This document shows, piece by piece, positions 47,345 through 55,873 of a stretch of 64,000 bases of DNA (the stretch's first letter is position 1; every line of letters begins with the position of its first letter). The notes beneath the pieces are model-generated. The model saw only the letters and a list, made by a program, of their open reading frames with translations, searched no databases and was not told the origin of the DNA. The position numbers were made by a program, and so were the translations under genes. Origin of the DNA: CADEFX01 sp046154585. GTDB lineage: Bacteria > Pseudomonadota > Alphaproteobacteria > Rhizobiales > Hyphomicrobiaceae. The stretch is taken from positions 54,580 through 118,579 of the forward strand of contig JBJXDX010000079.1 in NCBI GenBank assembly GCA_046154585.1, given 5' to 3'.

Positions 47345-48085
47345 ATGGCAGCTGGCACATTGCTGGCTCGATATGAGGCCGGCGAATTCGAGGCCGTGTG
47401 GCGGGAAATCCGGTCACATCCGAATGTCGATGGGCTTCTGAGGGATGAGGTAATCGAAGTCGCGGAGGCTACGATGCGCCGCGTCGCAACCAACGCCGAC
47501 ATGCTTGCGCATCGGTTGCGCGCGCGAGGTTGGAGGGCGCTCTTTGCGGAAGACCACGACCTGCGGACCAAACCATCGTCCAAAGATGAGCCCATCCTCG
47601 CCCGTATCGTCGAGATCAGCGGCAAGCCTCTACCGCCTTCCCTCTTGGTGTTTTGGAAGATCGTCGGCGGCATCAATTTCGTTTGGGACTACCGAGCGAG
47701 CGGCGTAGCTCCGAACATCGGTATCGATTTGCCGATGGACGAGATGGACCCGCTTTACGTCGATGCGCCAGGAGCCATGACCTATCTGTTCGAAGAATGG
47801 GAGGATGAGCGCTCAGAGGGGACTGTTGAAGGGGAATTTCGTATCGACCTCTCGCCCGACTACCTGCACAAAGCAAACATTAGCGGTGGAATGCCATACG
47901 CGATCGTAGTTCCATTCCTCGGCGCAGACCCGATATTCGCGGATGAAAGGCACAAGCTGCCATTCGTCGACTATCTGAGATTGGCATTCAAGTGGGCCGG
48001 TTTTCCTGGTCTGGAAAGCCATTCTCAGCGAGCTGATGTTCAGCGCTTCGTTGCAGAATTTGGTAGCGGGCTTTTACCGTTCTAA
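47345..48085 (+). CDS. Hypothetical protein, possibly SMI1/KNR4 (SUKH)-like
   Basis: 246 residues. An N-terminal helical part is followed by LPPSLLVFWKIVGGINFVWDY, which resembles the SUKH/SMI1-KNR4 core, and by HKANISGGMPYAIVVPFLGADPIF and a C-terminal FVDYLRLAFKWAGFPGL. SUKH proteins in bacteria are often immunity proteins against polymorphic toxins, but no toxin gene is adjacent. The assignment is by recalled pattern and is tentative. The lower GC content relative to neighbours suggests transfer. Confidence 0.5.
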   Translation: MAAGTLLARYEAGEFEAVWREIRSHPNVDGLLRDEVIEVAEATMRRVATNADMLAHRLRARGWRALFAEDHDLRTKPSSKDEPILARIVEISGKPLPPSLLVFWKIVGGINFVWDYRASGVAPNIGIDLPMDEMDPLYVDAPGAMTYLFEEWEDERSEGTVEGEFRIDLSPDYLHKANISGGMPYAIVVPFLGADPIFADERHKLPFVDYLRLAFKWAGFPGLESHSQRADVQRFVAEFGSGLLPF

Positions 48086-48129
48086 TCCGGCGAACTCGCT
48101 GGTCCCCTGGCTTGGTCAAGAGCCCTGCA

Positions 48130-48738
48130 CTAAGCGTGCCCCGCCTCGCTCACCAGGTGCGACGGATCAATCCCGATCTTGAACAGCGCCCGATCGTACT
48201 TCAGCTCCGAGTCCGGGCTGAAGAGCAGGTCCTTATCGGCCGGGCAGTGCAGCCATCCGTTGGCCTGGATCTCCGTCTCGAGCTGCCCCGGCGCCCAGCC
48301 CGCATAGCCCAGCGCCAGGATCGACTGCTCCGGGCCCTTGCCACCCGCCATCGCCTTCAGGATGTCGATGGTCGCCGTCAGGCACACGCCCTTGTCGATC
48401 TCCAGCGTGGAATCCTGCGCGAAGTAGTCCCCGCTGTGCAGCACGAAGCCGCGCTCGGTCGACACCGGACCGCCCACATACACGCCCATGCGCAGCAGGT
48501 CGGGCGGCACCGTTTCGTCGGCGTCGTCGCCCACGATCCCGAGCTGCTTCAAGAGCCCCGTAAAGGTCAGATCGGGTGCGCGCTGATTGACGATCAAGCC
48601 CATCGCCCCGTCGGCGGAATGCGTGCACAGATAGATGACCGAGCGCCGGAAGCGCTTATCGGACATGCTCGGCATGGCCAGCAGGAGCTGGCCGTCGAGA
48701 TATCCGCTGTCCTTCTTCGCTGCGCGAGGCGTCTTCAT
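48130..48738 (-). CDS. YqgE/AlgH family protein
   Basis: 202 residues from the ATG at 48738; the frame is open to 48903. Family features are GYLDGQLLLAMPSMSDKRFRRSVIYLC, GAMGLIVNQ, MGVYVGGPVSTERGFVLHS and the C-terminal ALGYAGWAPGQLETEI...NGWL. A conserved protein of unknown biochemical role; AlgH was first named for alginate regulation in Pseudomonas. It stands between two immunity-like genes. Confidence 0.92.
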   Translation of the reverse strand: MKTPRAAKKDSGYLDGQLLLAMPSMSDKRFRRSVIYLCTHSADGAMGLIVNQRAPDLTFTGLLKQLGIVGDDADETVPPDLLRMGVYVGGPVSTERGFVLHSGDYFAQDSTLEIDKGVCLTATIDILKAMAGGKGPEQSILALGYAGWAPGQLETEIQANGWLHCPADKDLLFSPDSELKYDRALFKIGIDPSHLVSEAGHA

Positions 48739-49182
48739 TGGGCCAACACTAAAGGGCTTCCGGATACCTGGAAACCGGTTTTCGAGCAGGATGCACGAGC
48801 AACGCGCGCGCATCGCGGAAAAACCGTGTCCACGCCAAGGCAAACGGGGAACTCTCTTGGCAAAACACGGTCCAACGCTAACGGGCGGTTCAGCAAGACG
48901 CATTCAGCGACATTACGTTCCTTTTCCCCCTTCTTCCCGCTCTTAAGCGGACACCGCCGTACGTTCGATAACCGCCTTGAAGCGACCTTTCGGCCATTCG
49001 CACGCGGCACAACTTCTCTCCTCCGGCGTCACCCCGGCGAAGGCCGGGGCCCAGACGCTTCACCGTTCGCGCTGCGTCAGTAGTCCGACCACGATTACCA
49101 GTAGTATTCATCCACCCGTCCCGAGTGCGGGGGCCATGTCTGGATCCCGGCCTTCGCCCAGGGATGGGAGGCACCCTTCAAA
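48739..49182. other. Gene-free region with palindromes upstream of algH
   Basis: About 440 bp with no supported gene. From about 48771 to 48831 CGGTTTTC pairs with GGAAAAACCG and GATGC with GCATC. Just downstream ACCGTGT...CCAAG pairs with CTTGG...ACACGGT (to about 48875). Together these are two adjacent imperfect hairpins, reminiscent of the GGTTTTCGGAAAA intergenic repeats of Rhizobiales. A GTCACCCCGG-type repeat follows at 49028. Confidence 0.5.
49028..49169. repeat. GTCACCCCGGCGAAGGCCGGGG inverted repeat
   Basis: The left arm GTCACCCCGGCGAAGGCCGG (with CCCAGAC behind) is complemented at the right by GTCTGGATCCCGGCCTTCGC. Each arm is itself palindromic around CCGGCGAAGGCCGG. This is a classic alphaproteobacterial intergenic repeat, related to the GTCATCC set elsewhere in the window. 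Confidence 0.7.
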
Positions 49183-49890
49183 TCAGACGACCGTGATCGG
49201 CTGGAGCACCATGTCCGTGAGCTTGCGTGACCTTATGAATGAGGCCATGTCCTCATTCGCGATGATGCACGTGGGAAACTGGACTAACCTTTGAAACGGC
49301 TCGTCGGGCTTCAGCGACCTGCCGTCGACGGCAAATCTATCTGGAACTGAACCTCCGACCCGGCCGCACAGCTCGCACGGCAGGCTCTTTGCGTACCCGA
49401 CCGCTTGAGCGGTCGGCCATATCTCGAACTCGTGTAACGTCTCGTGTTGCTTCTTCCTGAATTCGAGTTCGGCTACGCGTGTTCGCAGGGTGAAACCATC
49501 CTGCCGCATGGCCTCAAGAACGCTTTCGCGAACGACCACGTCCCACCAGCTTGGCCACCCGAAGTCTCCGATCGTTCCCGATGCCGAGCCGACTAATGGG
49601 CCGAAATCGGTTCCGGGCGCGAGCCACGTATTTGCGGGAAGCAACGGTCTAAGCTTCTCGCGAAGACTTTCGAAAGCGGCGGGCGAAACCGGCCCCCGCT
49701 TGAAATTGCCTATCCGCGCCTTCACTTCGCCAACGTCTACGGTTGGGTAGGACGGGCCGATGGTCGTCCATGGTCCTTCTATCGGGCAATCGACCCCCGG
49801 CACTCCGGTGGCGTGAGCCGCGCGGATATCTGGCTTGTTGCGGATCGCCCAACCGTCAAGGTCGGGTTTGCAAACATAGACTGTAGGCAT
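49183..49890 (-). CDS. Double-CXXCG-type protein (SitI6-like immunity family)
   Basis: 235 residues. The N-terminal stretch GVDCPIEGPWTTIGPSYPTVD aligns by eye with the first CPxCG...YPxVD element of the double-CXXCG family, but its second Cys is lost (CPIEG). The second motif, LPCELCGR, is intact and is followed by RLVQFPTCIIANEDMASFI, also typical. In Myxococcus, members serve as immunity proteins to Sit toxins. No toxin gene lies next to it. Family membership is from memory and moderately certain. Confidence 0.55.
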   Translation of the reverse strand: MPTVYVCKPDLDGWAIRNKPDIRAAHATGVPGVDCPIEGPWTTIGPSYPTVDVGEVKARIGNFKRGPVSPAAFESLREKLRPLLPANTWLAPGTDFGPLVGSASGTIGDFGWPSWWDVVVRESVLEAMRQDGFTLRTRVAELEFRKKQHETLHEFEIWPTAQAVGYAKSLPCELCGRVGGSVPDRFAVDGRSLKPDEPFQRLVQFPTCIIANEDMASFIRSRKLTDMVLQPITVV

Positions 49891-50065
49891 AGCGGAGTGA
49901 TTGAGCCCGATTGGACAATTGGCGGTAGGTCGAATGCTCGGCCATTTTCTTCCTCTGTTCCACCCCCCACCACACGCGCAGTTGACCGCCCGCCCGGTTG
50001 GCGCGCCCGGCAGACAGGCTTACATAAGGCCATCTGCCTCGCGCGCCGCAAAGGGAGCTGGGAAC

Positions 50066-50917
50066 TTGGCAATACGCTTCGGCCTTACTGCGCTGGCCTC
50101 CGTCATCGCCGCCATCAGCGGCCTACACGTCCCGGCCTTCGCCGCCGAGCCCGTCGCCACGCGCTGGACCACGATCGAGACCTCGCGCGTGCGCCTCGTG
50201 GCCGGCCGCACGGGCGACGCCAACAAGCTCGTCGCCGGCATCGAGATCGAGATGGCCGACGGCTGGAAGACCTACTGGCGCAATCCCGGATCGTCGGGCG
50301 TGCCGCCGCGCATCGACTGGTCGCAATCGGGCAATCTCGCGAGCGCGCGCCTGGTTTTCCCCGCGCCCTCCCGCTTCGCCGATCGCGACGGCGACACCAT
50401 CGGCTACAAGAACTATGTCGTGCTGCCGCTGGAGCTGACAGCGGCCGATGCAACCCGCCCCATCGATCTCAAACTCGCGCTCGAGTTCGGCGTCTGCAAG
50501 GACATCTGCATTCCCGTCGAGGTCGCACTCTCGCTCGCCGTGCCAGCCGACGCGGCAGCCTTCGCGCCGGACTCGCGCACGATCGCCGCATTGTCCCATG
50601 TCCCGCGCAGCGGCGCCAAAGCGAAGCCGACAGATCCCGTCCTCAAGTCGTTTAGGGCCACGCTCGCGGGTGACAAGCCCGCGCTCGCCTTCGACGTCTC
50701 CTTCCCCGGCGGTGCCCCCGGCGCCGATCTTTTCGTCGAGGCGCCGGAAGGCTTGTGGGTGCCGCTCGCGCGCAAGGCCGGCGAGACGGCCGGAACCATC
50801 CGCTTCGAGATCGATCTCACGGACGGCGCGGATATCGCCGCGCTGAAAGGCAAGGCGCTCGCCGTCACGCTCGTCAGCGACGCCGGCCAATCCGAGACCA
50901 GCGTCCAGCTTCCGTGA
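50066..50917 (+). CDS. Secreted DsbD N-terminal (alpha)-domain-like protein
   Basis: 283 residues from a TTG at 50066 with AGGGAG upstream; the open frame begins earlier at 49901 with an unlikely sequence. A signal peptide (FGLTALASVIAAISGLHVPAFAAEP) precedes a beta domain with VAGIEIEMADGWKTYWRNPGSSGVPPRIDW and FGVCKDICIPVEVAL. The Cys pair in VCKDIC is the exchange-active feature of DsbD-alpha. The membrane and thioredoxin domains of full DsbD are absent, so it would need a separate electron donor (inference). Confidence 0.8.
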   Translation: MAIRFGLTALASVIAAISGLHVPAFAAEPVATRWTTIETSRVRLVAGRTGDANKLVAGIEIEMADGWKTYWRNPGSSGVPPRIDWSQSGNLASARLVFPAPSRFADRDGDTIGYKNYVVLPLELTAADATRPIDLKLALEFGVCKDICIPVEVALSLAVPADAAAFAPDSRTIAALSHVPRSGAKAKPTDPVLKSFRATLAGDKPALAFDVSFPGGAPGADLFVEAPEGLWVPLARKAGETAGTIRFEIDLTDGADIAALKGKALAVTLVSDAGQSETSVQLP

Positions 50918-51045
50918 CAGCTCCGCAGGACGGTGCCGCCTTCCCGCTTGGCCGTCCCCAGATAAATGGCTAAGTTCCGCGCATTGCAGGGCCGCAACGG
51001 CCACTCGTTTCAGTAGCAGCGCACACGCGCGCGGAGGAGAGCTCG

Positions 51046-51540
51046 ATGGCGATCAAGGTTGGCGACAAACTGCCCGACGCGACGTTCATGACCATGTCGG
51101 CCGACGGCCCCAAGCCCATGACCACGGCCGAGGTGTTCGGCGGCAGGAAGGTGGCCCTGTTCGCCGTGCCCGGCGCCTACACGCCGACCTGCCACAAGCA
51201 GCACATGCCGGGCTTCGTGGAGCGCGCCGAGGAATTGAAGAAAAAGGGCTTCGACGCCATCGCCTGCACCGCCGTCAACGACGTGTTCGTGCTCAGCAAC
51301 TGGAGCAAGGATTCCCAGGCCGACGGCAAGATCCAGATGCTGGCCGATGGCTCCGCCGATTTTGCCAAGAAACTCGGCCTCGAGGTCGATCTCTCCGCGC
51401 GCGGCCTCGGCGTGCGCTCGCGCCGCTACTCTATGGCCGTCGAGGACGGCGTCGTGAAGGCCCTCAACGTCGAGGAGAACCCGGTCGTCGACAAGTCCAG
51501 CGCCGCCACCCTCTGCTCCATGATCGACAAGAGCCTCTGA
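51046..51540 (+). CDS. Peroxiredoxin (Prx5 type)
   Basis: 164 residues. The peroxidatic Cys49 lies in PGAYTPTCHKQHMPGF, the typical Prx5 motif. The flanking KVGDKLPDATFMTMSADGP start and VRSRRYSMAVEDGVVKALNVEE complete the fold. A second cysteine near the C-terminus (TLCSMIDK) is not in the classical resolving position. It reduces peroxides using glutathione/glutaredoxin or thioredoxin; the partner is not identifiable here. GGAGGAGA precedes the start. Confidence 0.93.
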   Translation: MAIKVGDKLPDATFMTMSADGPKPMTTAEVFGGRKVALFAVPGAYTPTCHKQHMPGFVERAEELKKKGFDAIACTAVNDVFVLSNWSKDSQADGKIQMLADGSADFAKKLGLEVDLSARGLGVRSRRYSMAVEDGVVKALNVEENPVVDKSSAATLCSMIDKSL

Positions 51541-51858
51541 GGCGGGGGTCGATTGACGACCGTCTCGTTCCACCCTCGATGTCATCCTCGCGCTCGTCGC
51601 GAGGACCCATGGTTCGGCGAGTCCGGACGGTGATGGGCGGCGTTGGCAGCGCCTGAACCCAACAGGCGTCACGCTGTGCGGAGCGATAGGTCCTCGGAAC
51701 AAAGTCCGAGGATGACACTTCTATGTGCCGCATCGCCTCGCGCTACACAGCCGCAAGAATCATTCACCTGACGCGGCGCCCCACAACACCCCCCCTTGGC
51801 AACGTCCCGCGCGCCAGCGCAGGATGCGCCTCCATAAAACCCCGTTGGAGGACGGCTC
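51541..51858. other. Gene-free region with GTCATCCTCG repeat
   Basis: 318 bp between the peroxiredoxin and MetX-like genes. It contains the inverted repeat at 51581-51718. The remainder shows no supported gene; short open frames are spurious by composition. Confidence 0.5.
51581..51718. repeat. GTCATCCTCG inverted repeat
   Basis: GTCATCCTCG at the left is matched by CCGAGGATGAC at the right, and internally GCGAGGACCC and AGGTCCTCGG are also complementary. It is the paired form of the GTCATCC family, about 138 bp long. It may end the peroxiredoxin transcript. Confidence 0.7.
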
Positions 51859-53043
51859 ATGTCTGTTGCAGGTTGCGGACTTGCTTTGGCTGCATTGCTC
51901 GCGGGGTTTGGCCCCGCGCTCGCGCTCGATGCCGTGGTCGAGAAGAAAACCTTCGCCATCCCAAGCTTCACCACCACCGGCGGCAAGGCCATCAAGAACG
52001 TCAAGGTCGGCTGGGAGGCCTACGGCACGCTCAACGCCGACAAGTCCAACGCCATCCTCATCACGCATTTCTTCTCGGCCAACAGCCACGCCGCCGGTAA
52101 GTACAAGGCCGACGACAAGGCCGCGGGCTACTGGGACGCCATCATCGGCCCCGGCAAGCCGCTCGACACGGACAAATATGACATCCTCTCCTCCGATACG
52201 CTGGTGAACCTCAACGCCAAGGACCCCAACACCATCACCACGGGCCCGGCCTCCATCGATCCCGACACCGGCAAGCCCTACGGCCTCACGTTCCCCATCG
52301 TCACCATCCGCGACTTCGTCAACGTGCAAAAGGCGCTGCTCGACAGCCTCGGCATCGCCAAGCTGCACGCCGTGATGGGCGCCTCCATGGGCGCGCTGCA
52401 GGTGTACGAGTGGGCCGCGAGCTACCCGAAGATGGTGTCGCGCGCCATTCCCGTCATCGGCGGCGGCGAGACCGACGGCTATCTCATCGCCTGGCTCGAT
52501 CTGTGGGCGGCGCCCATCCGCCTCGATCCCAACTGGAACAACGGCGACTACTACGGCAAGGCGGAGCCCACCGCCGGCCTTGCCACCGCACTCAAGATGG
52601 TGACGCTGCACGCGCAGCACTGGGCCTGGACCAACGGCGCCGCGTTCGGCCGCAAGTGGGCCGTCGAGGGCAAGGACCCGGCCTCCTGCCTCTCCGACTG
52701 CAAGTATGCTATCGAGGCGACGCTCGATGCCGCCGGCAAGGGCCGTACCGCCACGTCCGACGCCAACCACTTTCTCTATCTCGTGAAGGCCAACCAGATC
52801 TTCGCCGCCGGCGGCGGCTCGGCGGCCGAAGGCCTGAAGAAGATCGACGCGCCGGTGCTGCTCATCACATCCGACGACGACCTCGTGTTCCACCCTGACG
52901 GCATCAAGCAGACCGCCGATCTCATCCGCGCCGATGGAACCACCGTCGAACAGGTGAAGATCAAGGGCGGCCGCGGCCATCTCGACGGAGTCCTGGCCAT
53001 CACCCAGGCCGCCGGCCCCATCGCCGCGTTCCTAGCGAAATGA
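51859..53043 (+). CDS. Secreted MetX-like alpha/beta hydrolase (putative esterase)
   Basis: 394 residues. A signal peptide (LALAALLAGFGPALALDAVV) distinguishes it from cytoplasmic homoserine acetyltransferases. The nucleophile elbow GASMGAL is near residue 173-179, and VGWEAYGTLNADKSNAILITHFFSANSHAAG with IRDFVNVQKALLDSLGI match MetX-fold enzymes. The late acid is in LLITSDDDLVF and the His in GGRGHLDGVL. A role in methionine synthesis is unlikely for an exported protein. It resembles the E22 MetX-like esterases. Confidence 0.82.
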   Translation: MSVAGCGLALAALLAGFGPALALDAVVEKKTFAIPSFTTTGGKAIKNVKVGWEAYGTLNADKSNAILITHFFSANSHAAGKYKADDKAAGYWDAIIGPGKPLDTDKYDILSSDTLVNLNAKDPNTITTGPASIDPDTGKPYGLTFPIVTIRDFVNVQKALLDSLGIAKLHAVMGASMGALQVYEWAASYPKMVSRAIPVIGGGETDGYLIAWLDLWAAPIRLDPNWNNGDYYGKAEPTAGLATALKMVTLHAQHWAWTNGAAFGRKWAVEGKDPASCLSDCKYAIEATLDAAGKGRTATSDANHFLYLVKANQIFAAGGGSAAEGLKKIDAPVLLITSDDDLVFHPDGIKQTADLIRADGTTVEQVKIKGGRGHLDGVLAITQAAGPIAAFLAK

Positions 53044-53145
53044 CGCTGCCGCCCGTCTTAACTTGACAGGAGCGCGCCTTGATGGCGCATTCCCGCGTGG
53101 ACTGCCTGGGACTTGATTTGTGCTGCTCAGACAGGAGGATGCGGG

Positions 53146-54138
53146 ATGCGCTGGGCTCTTGCATTGCTGGCCGTGCTGGCGATGACGCCGCTCGCCGCGC
53201 AGGTGGCCGACAAGGTCAAGCCTGCGGCTGCGCCTGCTAAGGCAAAGCCCAAGAAGCCGCTGGTGAGGAAGGAGCCGGCGGTTCCGGCCAGAGAGCTGTT
53301 CGGCGCGGTCAAGGAACCGGCGCCGCTCGCTGCGCGCGCTATCGGCTTCTACGCGCGCGGCTGCATCGCCGGCGCCAAGCCGCTCGCCATCGACGGCCCG
53401 TCCTGGCAGGCCATGCGCCTGTCGCGCAATCGCAACTGGGGTCATCCCCAGCTCGTGCGCATGGTCGAGAAGCTCGCCACCGATGCGAAGGCCAATGACG
53501 GCTGGCCCGGTCTGCTGGTCGGCGACATGTCCCAGCCGCGCGGTGGCCCCATGCTGACCGGCCACGCCAGCCACCAGATCGGCCTCGATGCCGACATCTG
53601 GCTGACCCAGATGCCCGATCACCGCCTCACGGAGCGCGAGCGCGAGGAGCTTGCCGCCACCTCCATGCTCGCCGACGACAAGATCAGCGTCGATCCGAAG
53701 GTCTGGACGCCCGCGCACGCCAAGCTCGTCCGCCGAGCCGCGTCCTACCCGGACGTCGAGCGCGTGCTCGTGCATCCCGCTATCAAGAAGGCGCTGTGCC
53801 AGCAAAGCACCGGCAGCGAGCGCGCCGTGCTGCACAAGATCCGCCCCTACTGGGGCCACCACTATCACATGCACATTCGCATCGCCTGCCCGAAGGGCAG
53901 TGACAACTGCGAGGCGCAGGGGCCGACGCCCACCGACGACGGCTGTGGCAAGGAGATCGACGACTGGATCACGCTGCTGAGCCGTCCCCCAGCGCCGGTC
54001 AAGCCCGACGCGAAGCCCGCCAAACCCAAGCCGCCGCTGACGCTGGCCCAGCTCCCCGGCGAATGCCGCACCGTCCTCGAGATGGGCAAGTCCAAACCCG
54101 CCACCGCCGCCAAGTCACCGGCGACCGCGAAGCAGTAG
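53146..54138 (+). CDS. mepA: Penicillin-insensitive murein endopeptidase MepA
   Basis: 330 residues from the ATG at 53146, preceded by AGGAGG; the frame starts at 53113. A signal peptide (RWALALLAVLAMTPLAAQ) directs it to the periplasm, where it cuts D-Ala-mDAP cross-links. Zinc-site motifs GHASHQIGLDADIWL and WGHHYHMHIRIACP are intact, as is FVHP-like ERVLVHPAIKKALC. A C-terminal Lys/Pro/Ala tail (from about residue 285) is extra relative to E. coli MepA. Confidence 0.93.
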   Translation: MRWALALLAVLAMTPLAAQVADKVKPAAAPAKAKPKKPLVRKEPAVPARELFGAVKEPAPLAARAIGFYARGCIAGAKPLAIDGPSWQAMRLSRNRNWGHPQLVRMVEKLATDAKANDGWPGLLVGDMSQPRGGPMLTGHASHQIGLDADIWLTQMPDHRLTEREREELAATSMLADDKISVDPKVWTPAHAKLVRRAASYPDVERVLVHPAIKKALCQQSTGSERAVLHKIRPYWGHHYHMHIRIACPKGSDNCEAQGPTPTDDGCGKEIDDWITLLSRPPAPVKPDAKPAKPKPPLTLAQLPGECRTVLEMGKSKPATAAKSPATAKQ

Positions 54139-54165
54139 GGCTATGCACGCCCACGGTCCGTTACT

Positions 54166-54243
54166 GTCATCCGGGGCAAGCGCAGGCCGACGCATCTACG
54201 AAGGTCTCGGACATCGTTCCTGTGCGCGACCCGGAACCCAGAG
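54166..54243. repeat. GTCATCC-type intergenic repeat
   Basis: GTCATCCGGGGCAAGCGCAG at the left and GCGACCCGGAACCCAGAG at the right match the repeat at 27121 closely. It lies between mepA and the converging msrA. The region up to 54361 shows no gene. Confidence 0.65.
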
Positions 54244-54361
54244 GCTGGTGCGGAGTACGGCTCTCCGCGGCTCTTCCCTGCGCTTGCATGCCCGAAGGTG
54301 GCGCGCTCGCGCCCATGGCGGGGCACGCGGCCATCCGGGATCTTCCCCGGCGCAACCGGCC

Positions 54362-55024
54362 CTAAACCTTCGCCCCCACTCCCGTGCCGATCGGGCACGA
54401 CACGCCCGTGCCGCCGAGCCCGCAGTAGCCGTGCGGCACCTTCGCCAGATACTGCTGGTGATAGTCCTCGGCGAAATAGAACTCCGGCGCGTCCACGATT
54501 TCCGTCGTGATCGGACGGAAGCCCTTGGCCTTCAGCGCCGCGCCATAAGCCTCCTTGCTCGCCTCAGCCGCCGCGCGCTGGGCTGCATCGAACGTGTAGA
54601 TGCCCGAGCGATACTGCGTGCCGACGTCGTTGCCCTGGCGCATGCCCTGTGTCGGGTCATGGCCCTCCCAGAACGTCTTCAGCAGCGTCTCGTAGGAAAT
54701 CACTTTCGGATCGAACACCACCAGCACCACCTCGTTGTGGCCGGTGAGCCCGGAGCACACTTCCTCGTAGGTTGGGTTCGGCGTCACGCCCGCCGCGTAG
54801 CCGACGGCGGTGACATGCACGCCCTCGCCCAGTTCCCAGAACTTGCGCTCGGCACCCCAGAAGCAGCCGAACCCGAACATGGCCTTGGCCATGCCGGCCG
54901 GGTACGGCTCCTTCAGCGCATTGCCGTTGACGAAATGCGTCTTGGCGGTGGGGATCGCCTCGCCGCGCCCTTTGAGGGCCGCCTCGCGGGTCGGCAGATC
55001 CGTCTTCTTCTTGAAGAATAGCAT
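54362..55024 (-). CDS. msrA: Peptide methionine-S-sulfoxide reductase MsrA
   Basis: 220 residues from the ATG at 55024. The catalytic Cys54 is in MFGFGCFWGAERKFW; GVHVTAVGYAAGVTPNPTYEEVCSG and EVVLVVFDPKVISYETLLKTFWEGHDPTQ are standard. Resolving cysteines are in VPHGYCGLGGTGVSCP near the C-terminus. The N-terminal 45 residues (from MLFFKKKTDL) are a short family-typical leader and no signal peptide is evident, so it is cytoplasmic. Confidence 0.95.
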   Translation of the reverse strand: MLFFKKKTDLPTREAALKGRGEAIPTAKTHFVNGNALKEPYPAGMAKAMFGFGCFWGAERKFWELGEGVHVTAVGYAAGVTPNPTYEEVCSGLTGHNEVVLVVFDPKVISYETLLKTFWEGHDPTQGMRQGNDVGTQYRSGIYTFDAAQRAAAEASKEAYGAALKAKGFRPITTEIVDAPEFYFAEDYHQQYLAKVPHGYCGLGGTGVSCPIGTGVGAKV

Positions 55025-55104
55025 GGGTGGGTCCCCTCGATGAAACTCGGGTTCGCTCCCCAATATAGTGTCACAGGCGCCAATCCGCCATGTGCGATGC
55101 CGGT

Positions 55105-55791
55105 TTATCCGCCGTGTACATACTTGGTGGCGGCAAACAGCCAGACGGCGATCCCCATCAGCAGCAGCGACAGCGCCCGCCGCACCATAGTGCTCCGCCG
55201 CTCGTCCTCCAGCCACGGGCGGGCAGCGTCGGCCAGCAGCACGATGGTGGAATGCACGGCGGTGGCCACGGCCGCGTAGATCAGGGAGAGCACTACGGCC
55301 TGCCCCGCCAGCGGGCGCGTCTCGTCGATGAACGTCGGCAGGATCGCCACGTAGAAAATGCCCGCCTTGGGATTGAGCAGGTTGGTCACCAGCCCGCGCA
55401 TGAAATACTTGCCGTGATCGTCGTCCGCCCCGGCCTTGCCGGGCGAATTTTCCGCCTCGCCGCGCCAGCCCTCCCACGCGAGCCACAGCAGATAGAGGGC
55501 GCCGCCCCACCGCAGCGTTTCCCAGATGACGCGCGAGCCAGCGACCAACGCCGTCAGGCCAAGCGCCGCTCCCAAACCGACGATGGCCAGCCCGAGCGCT
55601 ACGCCAAAGGTGGCCGCGAACCCCGCCCGCCGTCCGGTGCCGGCACTGAGCACGGCTAGATAGGCCATGTTCGGTCCCGGCGTCAGCTCGATCACCAGGC
55701 AGGTGAGCGCAAACGCCAGCAAAGTCTCAAAAGGAATGATGGAAGCCCCCAAATGTCTTGCGACACTCGATGCGTCACGTTCGAGCACCAT
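55105..55791 (-). CDS. LysE/RhtB-family amino-acid exporter
   Basis: 228 residues with about six hydrophobic segments. LAFALTCLVIELTPGPNMAYLAVLSAGTGRRAGFAATFGVALG is the typical N-terminal block with the TPGPN motif. The loop GLVTNLLNPKAGIFYVAILPTFID is also diagnostic. It belongs to the RhtB type; the exported substrate (threonine, homoserine lactone and others are known for relatives) is not predictable. Confidence 0.88.
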   Translation of the reverse strand: MVLERDASSVARHLGASIIPFETLLAFALTCLVIELTPGPNMAYLAVLSAGTGRRAGFAATFGVALGLAIVGLGAALGLTALVAGSRVIWETLRWGGALYLLWLAWEGWRGEAENSPGKAGADDDHGKYFMRGLVTNLLNPKAGIFYVAILPTFIDETRPLAGQAVVLSLIYAAVATAVHSTIVLLADAARPWLEDERRSTMVRRALSLLLMGIAVWLFAATKYVHGG

Positions 55792-55873
55792 AGCCCAGCC
55801 ACATCGAATCCCTAGCGCAACGGCATTTCAGTGTTGCAGCGTCCTGCTCCAGGCTGTGCGTATTCAGTCGGAG

